Shown piece after piece: positions 1 through 7,984 of a DNA stretch of 64,000 nt. Position 1 is the first letter of the stretch. Every line of letters starts with the position of its first letter. Origin of the DNA: Saprospiraceae bacterium (GTDB lineage: Bacteria; Bacteroidota; Bacteroidia; Chitinophagales; Saprospiraceae); NCBI GenBank assembly GCA_016713025.1, contig JADJPZ010000002.1, positions 496,001-560,000 on the forward strand. The letters are read 5' to 3'. A program made the position numbers and the translations under genes. The notes below the pieces were generated by a model that had not been told where the DNA came from, did no database searches, and saw only the letters and a list, made by a program, of their open reading frames with translations.

Positions 1-728
1 CTATGCATTCGTCATCTTTCTGGATAACCTCGATGTCTCAAAGGCTGTGGTTCATATTTATTATTGCCAAATTTATTAGTAACCTTACTATATATTTATA
101 TTCATTGCGGCGAAAGTCAAGGCTGCTAAAATCCACTCTTGATGAAGCTGAAAAGTCACTAAATACATTGCATGATGCCCGATTAGAGATCAATCATCAT
201 TTTTTATTCAATTCACTCCACGCTTTAGCAGGCATTACCAGCGTACATCCTGAAAAAACTGAGAAATTTGCACTCTCGCTGGCAACTTACTACAGATATA
301 TCACCAATAAAGAGAACAAACATTGGGCTACTGTTGAAGATGAAATGGCGGCTGTAAATGCATATATGGATGTTGAAAAAATCAGATACAGTGGTAAGTT
401 GGTTTTTGATGCAAATATTTCTACTTATGTTGACAATGAAAAACTACCTCGATTCATATTGCCACCTATTTTAGAGTTTGCTATTAAACATGGTTACAAT
501 GCATCAAAAGATCTGACAGAAATAAAATTGACTATCACAAAAGTGGGCGACACTTTATCTATAAAGGTTTTTGATACCGGTCAACAATATGACCAGAACA
601 TACTTTCTGATAGTGAACTAACTCAAATCAGGAAAATCTTGCAAGAATTGTATGGAAATATGTTTACTATGAATTTTTCAAATGACCCCAAAAAACAATT
701 AGAAATCACTTTAAAGACAATACAATAA
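1..728 (+). CDS. LytS/YehU-type sensor histidine kinase, degenerate, 5' partial
   Basis: This is the C-terminal part of a His_kinase (PF06580-like) sensor protein. One membrane-spanning stretch (about residues 15-35 of the visible part) leads into the H-box, where the phospho-accepting His sits in NHHFLFNSLHAL near residue 66. The ATPase half is eroded. The N-box, normally ENAIKHG in this family, reads EFAIKHG and so lacks its Asn, and the G-box area reads DTGQQ. The first in-frame ATG lies 3 bases from the window edge, so the true start is probably outside. The TAA stop overlaps the ATG of the next gene (TAATG), which suggests translational coupling. The family normally phosphorylates LytTR response regulators. 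The only one here lies 6 kb away, and any pairing is speculative. Confidence 0.75.
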   Translation, partial: MHSSSFWITSMSQRLWFIFIIAKFISNLTIYLYSLRRKSRLLKSTLDEAEKSLNTLHDARLEINHHFLFNSLHALAGITSVHPEKTEKFALSLATYYRYITNKENKHWATVEDEMAAVNAYMDVEKIRYSGKLVFDANISTYVDNEKLPRFILPPILEFAIKHGYNASKDLTEIKLTITKVGDTLSIKVFDTGQQYDQNILSDSELTQIRKILQELYGNMFTMNFSNDPKKQLEITLKTIQ

Positions 729-987
729 TGAACAAAACATACATTTTTATCACCATCATTTTACTCTTAGGCGGATACATTTATTATGACTCCTTACCTC
801 AAAAAGAATTATATAAAGAACACGGATACGCGCTGAAATTATTTAAACATGCCAAAAAAGGTGACTTGGTAATCCTGAAAGAAAAGAATAAGATAAAAAC
901 TGTGGTTACGGCATTTAGGGTAGTTGGTTCATCAGCAAATAAAGGTTTGGTTGTCCAGTATACAAAAAAGGTAAACAATCTTTGGTC

Positions 988-993
988 TTTTTT
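988..993 (+). other. Putative +1 frameshift at T6 run
   Basis: The first frame stops ten bases after this run. Removing one T continues the protein directly into the second frame, with LWSFSLFENSLDER spanning the junction. Confidence 0.6.
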
Positions 994-1581
994 CACTCTT
1001 TGAAAATTCATTAGATGAAAGAATGGGTCTGGGTTCTGATGTCATAAAAAAATTTGTACATAACAGTAACCATTTCAATTTGGATACATCCTATGTCTCA
1101 AAAGCTGAAATGGAAAATTTAAAGGAAAAATATTATTTATCAACCTATGGCCCGGTGGTGAAAAAAGAACCTCAAAAAACAACCAAATTTCCAGCAAATA
1201 TTTGGTACATTTTCATGTTTACTATAGGCATTATATTGACAAAATGGTGTAATGAGTATATCAAAACAGAAATGGTGATAGATCGCGATATCATCATTTA
1301 TATAGTCCTTATTGTAACAGCAGGATTTTTTGCGGGGAAACATAGTGAAGAGCTACCTTTTTCGTTTAGGTTCAATCTATTTTTCATAAAGAATTTAATT
1401 ATATTTTTTGCAATATATTTTATCCTTGACAAGGTTAAAAAGAAATATCTGGGCTTAGAATCAGTCGAATATGTATTAATATCCCTAACAGTAATCCTTG
1501 GGGTTGGGTGTTTTGGAGAGTACTTCGGTGGAAAATTGATAGCAACTATGCAAATAGTAAAAACCGGATTGGGCAGATCTC

Positions 1582-1587
1582 TTTTTT
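1582..1587 (+). other. Putative -1 frameshift at T6 run
   Basis: The second frame ends in a TAA formed by the last T of this run. Adding one T extends the protein by 48 codons through a strongly hydrophobic final segment. Confidence 0.6.
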
Positions 1588-1816
1588 AAATCATTACCAA
1601 ACAATTACTCTTAAGGGATATTTAATTTCACCATTTATATTCGTTCCCTGGTGGTTTTACTTCGGCGCTGCTTATTTTATAAGCCACCTTTTTGAACTGG
1701 TTTTGTTTACAAAAAATGATAAATTTTAGCTTGATTAAATAATAAATTTGTGTTAAACAAATATCACAATACCCATAATAAAAAACATCATTAATATATT
1801 CACAAAAAAATTTATC

Positions 1817-2788
1817 ATGCAATACCTTTTTAATTCCTTAATCTTATTTTTGATCTCAATAAATTTGCAAAGCCAAAACCCTCAATATATAAGCCTGGTT
1901 AAAGCCGCAGACTCCCTCTATAATGCTAAAGACTATCTACGATCTGCACAAAAATATTCAGAAGCATTCAAAGCCATTGGCTGGAAAGGTACGTCAAATG
2001 ACAGATACAATGCCGCTTGTTCCTGGGCATTGGCAGGTGTGCCCGATAGTGCATTTTTTCAATTGGACAGGATTGCGACCAAATCCAATTATACCAATTT
2101 GGCACACATCACCAACGATGCAGATCTCCAAGCACTCCACAGTGACAAAAGATGGGCTACATTACTTGCCATCATCAAAGACAACAAGGAAAAAGAAGAA
2201 GTCGGTCTGGACAAGACCTTGGTGGCTATACTGGATACCGTGTACACGGAGGATCAGAAATACAGACAACAAATAGATCAGATAGAAAAAAAGTATGGCT
2301 GGCAGTCACCTGAAATGCAAAACCATTGGAAGACAATCCATGAAAAGGACTCGATCAACCTGATCAAAGTCTGTAATATACTGGACAAACATGGCTGGCT
2401 CGGTCCGGATGTAGTCGGAAGACAGGGTAGCTCTGCTTTGTTTTTAGTGATACAGCATGCAGATCTGCCCGTTCAGGAAAAGTACTTGCCTATGATGCGG
2501 GAAGCAGTGAAAAACAATAAAGCACAGGGCAGCAATCTGGCTTTGTTGGAAGACCGTGTAGCATTGAGACAAGGAAAACGGCAGATTTATGGCAGTCAGG
2601 TGGGAAGAGATAATGAATCCGGGCAGCACTATGTGTTACCTTTAGAAGACCCTGAAAATGTGGATCAGCGTCGCGCTTCAGTAGGCTTACCACCCTTAGC
2701 AGATTATGTCAGCAACTGGCAAATACAATGGGATCCTGCGCAATACAAAAAAGATCTACCGGCGATAGAGGCTAAGCAGAAAAAATAA
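1817..2788 (+). CDS. Secreted TPR-like protein with DUF6624-like domain
   Basis: The protein has 323 residues. Residues 1-19 form a signal peptide ending near QSQNPQ. Residues about 25-115 resemble a TPR-type helical repeat (LYNAKDYLRSAQKYSEAF) followed by the NAACSWALAG helix. Residues about 165-300 match the DUF6624 pattern as I remember it: LDKHGWLGPDVVG, then HADLPVQEKYLP, ALLEDRVALRQGKRQIYGSQ and LPPLADY. The protein should be exported to the periplasm. The DUF has no established function. It is a single-gene unit, followed by a long palindrome that could terminate it. ATG 1817 is the only start that includes the signal peptide. Confidence 0.7.
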   Translation: MQYLFNSLILFLISINLQSQNPQYISLVKAADSLYNAKDYLRSAQKYSEAFKAIGWKGTSNDRYNAACSWALAGVPDSAFFQLDRIATKSNYTNLAHITNDADLQALHSDKRWATLLAIIKDNKEKEEVGLDKTLVAILDTVYTEDQKYRQQIDQIEKKYGWQSPEMQNHWKTIHEKDSINLIKVCNILDKHGWLGPDVVGRQGSSALFLVIQHADLPVQEKYLPMMREAVKNNKAQGSNLALLEDRVALRQGKRQIYGSQVGRDNESGQHYVLPLEDPENVDQRRASVGLPPLADYVSNWQIQWDPAQYKKDLPAIEAKQKK

Positions 2789-2817
2789 TATACATTTATT
2801 TGTTTATTAAAAAATAC

Positions 2818-2859
2818 AAAAAGTATAATTGTTAATCATGATTAACAATTATACTTTTT
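2818..2859. terminator. Perfect 42-bp palindrome, probable bidirectional terminator
   Basis: The left arm AAAAAGTATAATTGTTAATC plus one base is followed directly by its exact reverse complement (21+21 bp, no loop). It lies 29 bases after the stop of the DUF6624-like gene and ends in T5. Part of the arm (AATTGTTAATCAT) recurs near 6607-6619. Confidence 0.55.
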
Positions 2860-3105
2860 GAATATCTAAATAAAATGATGCTCACAATAGCAATTAACTA
2901 TTTATGCTAAGTAGTGTTTGCTGAATATATTATATGTTGCTGAATTTCAATATTTTATTCAATTATATTTTTATACAAGTGCAAGGTTTTTTGATGTATA
3001 ATGAGTAAAACCTTTGCACTTTGATTTAACATTGTCCTATGCGGACGGCAGTCACTTTTTTGCATCTTTTGCTCTCACATATTCCTTTGGAATGCTTACC
3101 CAGAA
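2860..3105. other. Intergenic region with hairpin, 3' exon flank of group II intron
   Basis: No gene is visible. A stem with 12-13-bp arms (GTGCAAGGTTTT against AAAACCTTTGCAC) lies at 2979-3019. The part next to the intron, read on the minus strand, contains GCAAAAAAGTGAC. This is an imperfect complement of GTTACTTTTTGT on the other side of the intron. Confidence 0.5.
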
Positions 3106-3147
3106 GTCGAGTAGGCAAGCGGGAGTTTCACCCGCAAGCCTCTCACG

Positions 3148-3181
3148 GAACCGTGCTTGAAGATCTCCCTTCACACGGCTC
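3148..3181 (-). ncRNA. Group II intron domain V
   Basis: Reading the minus strand, the 34-nt hairpin runs from GAGCCGTGTGAAGGG to CAAGCACGGTTC, with an AGC-type catalytic triad near its 5' base. It is followed by a domain VI-like stem (GAGAGGC and GCCTACTC). Confidence 0.8.
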
Positions 3182-3482
3182 TTGATGCGGTTAAAACCTT
3201 TTCAACAATACCCTTTTGACCAATGATAGAAAAGCTCTGGCTTTTCTTTTCTTATCATTTCATACATGTTCAACGCTTCTTTTGACCCTGTTTTATACTT
3301 CTTTCTAATCCACTTCAATATCCGTTTATTAAAATTATAAAAGCAGGTGTTTAGTCCACGTTTTGTGAAGAGACCATAATAATTTGTCCATCCAATCAAT
3401 TTGCTATTTATTCTTGCTGCAATGTCCTGTATTTCTAAATCAGTATGTTTCATCGCTTTATTAATTCGAAACTCTTCCATTA

Positions 3483-3490
3483 TTTTTTTT
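3483..3490 (-). other. Frameshift in maturase at T8 (A8) run
   Basis: Removing one base from the run of eight joins GDISKSSKKK to IMEEFRINKA, the expected continuation into the maturase X domain. Confidence 0.65.
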
Positions 3491-3782
3491 CTTACTGCTT
3501 TTGCTGATGTCTCCTAAGAATCCTAACAAGATTTGTTTGTCTTTCATTATCATCTTGGAAGGTTTAAAGCTAAAGCCCAGAAAATCAAATGTTACATGTT
3601 CATGGTTTGCTTTCCGTCGATAATCTTTGCAATAGGCTATCTTTGTTTTGCTTTCTTTGATGCTTAGTTTCACTTCTCCGAGACGTTGCTTGATTTGTGT
3701 AAGTATATGTTGTGCTTGTCGTTCACTTTTACAGTGGACTACTACATCATCCGCATATCTTACAAATCTTACATCAGGATGG

Positions 3783-3786
3783 TTTT
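3783..3786 (-). other. Frameshift in maturase at T4 (A4) run
   Basis: Adding one base to this run turns the terminal KTILM-stop into KNHPDVRFVRYADD and so restores the catalytic YADD box. Confidence 0.7.
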
Positions 3787-4961
3787 GTCAAACCATTTAT
3801 CTAATGTAAAGTGCAGATATAAGTTTGCTAATAAAGGGCTTATAACTCCGCCTTGTGGAGTGCCTTTGCCTTCCTTATTCCTTATACTTCCATCTTTGTC
3901 TTGGATTGGCATTTCTAACCATCTTTTAACATACATCAATACCCATTTCTCAGGCATAACATGTGCTACTGCCTTTAGCATGATTTCATGGTCTATCTCA
4001 TCGAAGAATTTACTGATATCCATGTCTATCACCCAATCATATTGATAGCAATTCTTAATTACTGTTTGTAATGCTTGATGTGCGCTCTTTAATGGGCGAT
4101 AACCATAACTATCTTGGTGAAAAATTCCATCTATGCGACTTTCCATATATTCCTTCACTACTTGTTGACTGATTCTGTCTCGTATTGTAGGAATACCCAA
4201 CTTGCGCTTCGTTCCGTCTTTCTTTGGGATTTCTACTTCTCTAACTGCACTTGGATGGTAGCTTCCTGAAGCCAGTCGGCTCCATATACTATGGAGATTA
4301 CTACTTAACTTCTTTTCGAATGCCTTCCAAGTTTCTTCATCTACTCCAACGGCTTTCCCGCCCTTACGCAGCTTTAAATATGCCTGCGTAACCCACTGAC
4401 GTTCGATTGGTATGCTTTGGTTTACTCTTACTTCCATTTCAATCTTCCTCCTCTACGGAGTTGTTTAATGTTAAATAATATCCACATCCTAAGCCCTTCG
4501 CTATTACCAACTTTCATTGGCCTTTAAAGCACTACTATGACTTAGTCCGACTACCACATAACGCATCTTCCGCGCTACCAAATGTGGTTCTCCCAAGTTT
4601 TATATTGAAGCCCAATATACATTCATGTCGTCTTTACACCGATGGATACATTGCCAGTAATTAGGCGTCCGCAATGCTTATCTCTGAGTCCTTTTTACAA
4701 CCCGATTTTATCCATATCTCTGTTTTTTCGATGTTTCATCAACGATTCATTCGCATTCATCTCTATATATCATACCTGACGTTTTAATACGCCTTTTCTC
4801 TTAACGCTTACTACATTTCAATTACTCGATTTGCAGAAAAGAGCGGTTTGACAAGTTACCCTAAAATCCCTTGCCGATACTTCGCAACATGGTCACTCAT
4901 GTTGTTGTATCATCTTCAATATAACATGGTAGGCTTTCACCAACCTACCTTCATGGCACAC

Positions 4962-5270
4962 AAAAAGTAACCAAAAAACGCTAGTTCAAAAAAGGCGATT
5001 GCGAAGCAACGTTCTCTCTCATGTCAAAATGCTTTTTCTATTTCCTTGATTATCTGTCCTTTACATCAAATATTTATCATTGGCAATAGACGCACTTTTT
5101 CTGCCCATCCGCTAGCGGTTCACTTCGTCAAAGGCTTACCCGCCTTTGGTGCTTTGCACTACACTACGTTCATGTTCACTATCGCTTGTTTTTGAACAAT
5201 TAACCACACCAATAGCTTTATAAAAATTGAGGGATGCTACTTTTTCAGCAGACCCTAAGTATCAAAAACC
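4962..5270. repeat. Non-coding 5' exon flank with palindromic and IS-end-like sequence
   Basis: No gene is visible. The piece next to the intron reads CAAAAAGTAACCAAAAAA on the plus strand, a motif I associate with dispersed Bacteroidota intergenic repeats. CCGCTAGCGG followed by TTCACTTCG (about 5109-5128) resembles the palindrome-plus-tail layout seen inside the Rhs genes of this window. On the minus strand, GGGTCTGCTGAAAAAGTAGC (about 5236-5255) resembles an insertion-sequence terminal repeat, possibly IS1182-like. No transposase remains. Confidence 0.4.
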
Positions 5271-6479
5271 TTACCTTTTTGTCTTCAATAATCCCAGCAT
5301 CCACAACGGCAAAACCCCCTTGGCTCCTTTACTTATGCCTTCCTTTACGAGTATACCATTTGGCATACCACTGAGCTGATGAAAAGTCTTATGGGCACCG
5401 CCAACCTCGATGACATATTTTTCATCGATCATAAAATCTCCCTTCAATGGTGTAGAAACATGGCCTGACTTACTCAAAGTATTCATCACAAAAGTCTCTC
5501 TTATGGTGCCACTATTTACAGTTGCTACATCAAAAGCATAAAGAAGATTTGTATTTTCAAGGTATATTTTATCAGGTTTAGTCAGTGCACTATCGGACTT
5601 TACCGTAGATTTTAATCCGTAAATGATGTCTGCTTCTGACAGATAATCAAGGTACGTCAGTACACTATTGCGCGACATGCTGAGATCTCTTGAGAGCTTG
5701 GATACATTAGGGCTGAAAGGTACAATCCCGGCTATGAGTGCCAGCATTTTTTTGATTTGACGCGCTGACTCATAGTCGATTTTGAATATAGCCGCCATGT
5801 CAGAATCGATCACTTGCAGGATGACGGATTGTAACCGATCATGATATTTATTTCCTGATTCTTTATAATATGGATAATATCCTTTTTTGAGATAGGTATT
5901 AAATTTTCTGTTTAAGTCCAGTCTTTCATAATATTCGTCATAGATTTCAGTATGGTTTTTTAGTAATTCTTCCATAGAAAAATTCGGTAATTCTTCCTTG
6001 TACTCAAATGTTATAAATTCACTAAAAGACAAGCCTCTCATTCTGTATTCATCCATTCGCCTGCTAAGATCACCTTGTCCGGCCATGATGTCCAGTGCTG
6101 ACGATGAAGTGATGACAAGCGTTGCATCTGAGTAATTGTCATAAATATTTTTAATTTCGATAGACCAATTTGGATATTTATGTACTTCGTCCAATCCAAA
6201 GAGCCGGTATCCTTTGTTGTACAATGCGTCTACCGTTTCTGATAATGAATTTGATAGAAAAAATATATTATCCAATGATAAATAGGCACTTATATCACTC
6301 GATGATTTTAAATGTTGCAACATCATGTAGGTCTTACCTACTCCACGGCATCCTTTCAGCAGGATCAATCTTGACTTCCATTCTATATCCGCATATATTT
6401 CACGCAAAAATTCAGTCTCAGTATTGGCTATTCTTCGCTTACTTATTTCCAAAAGATTTTCTAATGCTTCAATGTTCAT
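5271..6479 (-). CDS. AAA ATPase with C-terminal DUF4143-like domain
   Basis: The protein has 402 residues. The AAA_14-type N-terminal half holds Walker A GCRGVGKT near residues 38-45 and Walker B LFGLDEVH near 92-99, followed by the sensor-like TLVITSSSA. The C-terminal half has a winged-helix-like stretch (LSRDLSMSRNSVLTYLDYLSEADII) and then a nuclease-like core ending in GDFMIDEKYVIEVGG. This matches the AAA_14/DUF4143 proteins common in Bacteroidota and archaea. Their cellular role is unclear and mobility has been suggested. The gene is alone on its strand beside the intron flank. ATG 6479 is supported by the conserved N-terminal helix. The function is not known. Confidence 0.8.
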   Translation of the reverse strand: MNIEALENLLEISKRRIANTETEFLREIYADIEWKSRLILLKGCRGVGKTYMMLQHLKSSSDISAYLSLDNIFFLSNSLSETVDALYNKGYRLFGLDEVHKYPNWSIEIKNIYDNYSDATLVITSSSALDIMAGQGDLSRRMDEYRMRGLSFSEFITFEYKEELPNFSMEELLKNHTEIYDEYYERLDLNRKFNTYLKKGYYPYYKESGNKYHDRLQSVILQVIDSDMAAIFKIDYESARQIKKMLALIAGIVPFSPNVSKLSRDLSMSRNSVLTYLDYLSEADIIYGLKSTVKSDSALTKPDKIYLENTNLLYAFDVATVNSGTIRETFVMNTLSKSGHVSTPLKGDFMIDEKYVIEVGGAHKTFHQLSGMPNGILVKEGISKGAKGVLPLWMLGLLKTKR

Positions 6480-6965
6480 ATTGTTATCTTTTTTTGCATT
6501 CTTAATAAACTATTGCAAAGATATGGTTTTTATTGAAACATTATTAACAATTGTTTTTAGTATAATACAAAATGTAATAATGTTAAATAAGATAAACATA
6601 ATTAATAATTGTTAATCATAAAAAACATATTCATTTTATCCCTTGGGATTAGCATTTTACAAGTAGGTTCTTAGAGTATGCTTACTGTTGACTGCATTGA
6701 CCAAAATTGGATAATATACTCTAAATAAACTTATTTGCGAAAAATGTCTTAATCAACAATATTGATTTTGAGTATAATGAAGACATAATTTTTTTTCAGA
6801 TAGAGATATTAATATCATCGTCTTTACTCAAAAAAATTATCGTCGGTATAATCATAATCCTGCAAAAAGACTTCAATCACTTTCCATCATCCAATTCACG
6901 CACCTATATCCTGTTTCGTCAGAAAAAATTTGGATACTTGTCTCATAGATCGTTTCTTTGCCTGC
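6480..6965. other. Intergenic region with one ~64-bp palindromic repeat
   Basis: It holds an AT-rich divergent spacer, a partial copy of the 2818-2859 arm near 6607-6619 and repeat family A at 6713-6777. No other gene is visible. Confidence 0.5.
6713..6777 (-). repeat. Repeat family A, copy 1
   Basis: Read on the minus strand it starts TTATACTCAAAAT, has a central TTTTTCGCAAAT and ends TTTATTTAGAGTATATT. The ends form an imperfect inverted repeat. It matches copies at 22339-22402 and 34990-35052. Confidence 0.6.
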
Positions 6966-7721
6966 ATGTACAAAGCCATCATCATAGAAGACGAATATCC
7001 GGCCAGACTCCGACTGCAGCACATGTTGAGTCTGCATCAGGATACAATTATGCTTTGTGGTATGGCAGATACAGGAAGAGATGCTATTGCGTTGATTAAA
7101 TCTCATCATCCTGATATTATATTTCTGGATATTCATTTGCCGGACATGAATGGATTTAAGGTCCTCAGTGCATTGGATTATCATCCTATGGTCATCTTTA
7201 CCACGGCGTATGCAGAATATGCTATTCAGGCTTTCGACGTATTTTCCGTAGATTATTTGGTCAAACCATTTGATGAAGATCGTTTCACAAAAGCTATCGA
7301 AAAGATAGGTCATTTTGCAAGGCAAACCCATAAGCCGGACTATTTACAGCTGGCAGAATTGTTTTTTAAGGCACAAAATAAACCTAAACAAACCACCATT
7401 GCAGTCAAATCAGGACAAAAAATCCTACTGATCGATTTTGAAGACATCACCCACATCAAGGCAGACGACAAATACGTCACGATCTCTCTTGCCGATAATA
7501 AAACCTATCTCTGCGAAAAATCGCTGGTCATGCTTTCAGAGGTTTTGCCAGATAATTTTATACGTGTTCACCGATCCTATATCATCAACAAGACGTGGAT
7601 AGCCGAGATCCACCGATATTTCAAAGGAAGACTCATGCTGGTCCTGGATGACAAGGATCGCACGGCAGTGATAACCTCTGACAGTTATACTCAGGATGTC
7701 AAAAGTGCTTTAGGAATTTGA
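6966..7721 (+). CDS. LytTR-family response regulator
   Basis: The protein has 251 residues from ATG 6966. An in-frame upstream start exists, but the conserved receiver begins at MYKAIIIEDE. The receiver domain covers residues 1-120, with acidic pair E9/D10, phospho-acceptor D55 in FLDIHLPD, and conserved Lys in LVKPFDED. The LytTR DNA-binding domain covers about residues 145-251 and includes FIRVHRSYIINK, the usual LytTR signature. Such regulators act with LytS-type kinases, but no kinase is adjacent. The partial kinase at the window start is 6 kb away. It is expected to be a cytoplasmic transcriptional regulator with unknown targets. Confidence 0.9.
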   Translation: MYKAIIIEDEYPARLRLQHMLSLHQDTIMLCGMADTGRDAIALIKSHHPDIIFLDIHLPDMNGFKVLSALDYHPMVIFTTAYAEYAIQAFDVFSVDYLVKPFDEDRFTKAIEKIGHFARQTHKPDYLQLAELFFKAQNKPKQTTIAVKSGQKILLIDFEDITHIKADDKYVTISLADNKTYLCEKSLVMLSEVLPDNFIRVHRSYIINKTWIAEIHRYFKGRLMLVLDDKDRTAVITSDSYTQDVKSALGI

Positions 7722-7901
7722 ATTCAATGTCCTCTAGTTAAGCCACTTTATGAAGTCCTTCCCTTGGATGGGTAAAAACAACCAAAATTCTCTTATCTAA
7801 ACGGCATTGAATTTGAATTACAAGATCGTCCTTTGATTATTTTATTAAAAACCCTTTAGGCTTTCAAACTACAAATATTACAAAGTAGTGGAGTTAGTTA
7901 G

Positions 7902-7979
7902 ATGAATGAAAATTACCAAACATCTCATACTCTTACATACGGTGACTTAACTGCTGACTTTGATGATTTGCCTTTCTAA
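7902..7979 (+). CDS. Possible 25-aa ORF ending in an SSB-tip-like DDLPF
   Basis: A short ORF, starting directly after a stop codon, reads MNENYQTSHTL and ends TADFDDLPF. The last five residues equal the C-terminal tip of the SSB encoded at 30550-31014. It may be a fragment or chance. No promoter or ribosome site supports it. Confidence 0.2.
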   Translation: MNENYQTSHTLTYGDLTADFDDLPF

Positions 7980-7984
7980 AGGAA

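Larger units (their letters stand above)
728..1729 (+). pseudogene. Multi-pass membrane protein, reading frame broken twice at T6 runs
   Basis: Three overlapping open frames (728-1003, 1023-1589, 1508-1729) join into one protein of about 333 residues. This requires the T run at 988-993 to be one base shorter and the T run at 1582-1587 one base longer. The joined protein has an N-terminal membrane anchor, a soluble segment of about 150 residues, and then five hydrophobic segments, the last containing PFIFVPWWFYFGAAY. The first frame starts inside the stop of the sensor gene, so the two are probably coupled and functionally linked. I do not recognise the family. The two indels cancel each other, and the downstream frames look like normal coding sequence. 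I therefore think sequence error is more likely than true decay. Confidence 0.6.
3202..4437 (-). pseudogene. ltrA: Group II intron reverse transcriptase/maturase (LtrA-like), two frameshifts
   Basis: The intron-encoded protein would have about 411 residues. The first frame (4437-3769) carries RT motifs, including DMDISKFFDEIDH and GTPQGGVISPLLANLYL. The next frame has the catalytic YADD with VVVHCKSE, then the FDFLGFSF linker. The last frame (3480-3202) is the maturase X domain (group II maturase-specific) with GWTNYYG and ends at FYHWSKGYC. There is no HNH endonuclease domain, as in endonuclease-lacking intron proteins. The frames are joined by adding one base at 3783-3786 and removing one at 3483-3490. 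As written the protein is not made. The shifts could be real decay or homopolymer errors. Confidence 0.8.
3106..4961 (-). mobile_element. Group II intron, about 1.86 kb
   Basis: On the minus strand the element begins with GTGTGCC, fitting the GUGYG 5' consensus, at 4961. It ends in CTCGAC, fitting the 3' AY rule, at 3106. Between them lie about 520 bases of domain I-type RNA, a reverse transcriptase/maturase gene, a 34-nt domain V and a domain VI stem with a candidate branch-point A. The insertion splits what looks like a hairpin: GGTTACTTTTTGT upstream and GCAAAAAAGTGAC about 35 bases downstream of the joined exons. The boundaries come from consensus ends only and could be off by a few bases. 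Confidence 0.75.

Noticed and set aside
6873..7331. Minus-strand ORF opposite the response regulator gene
   Set aside because: The plus strand has a complete receiver and LytTR domain; the minus frame has no recognisable features.
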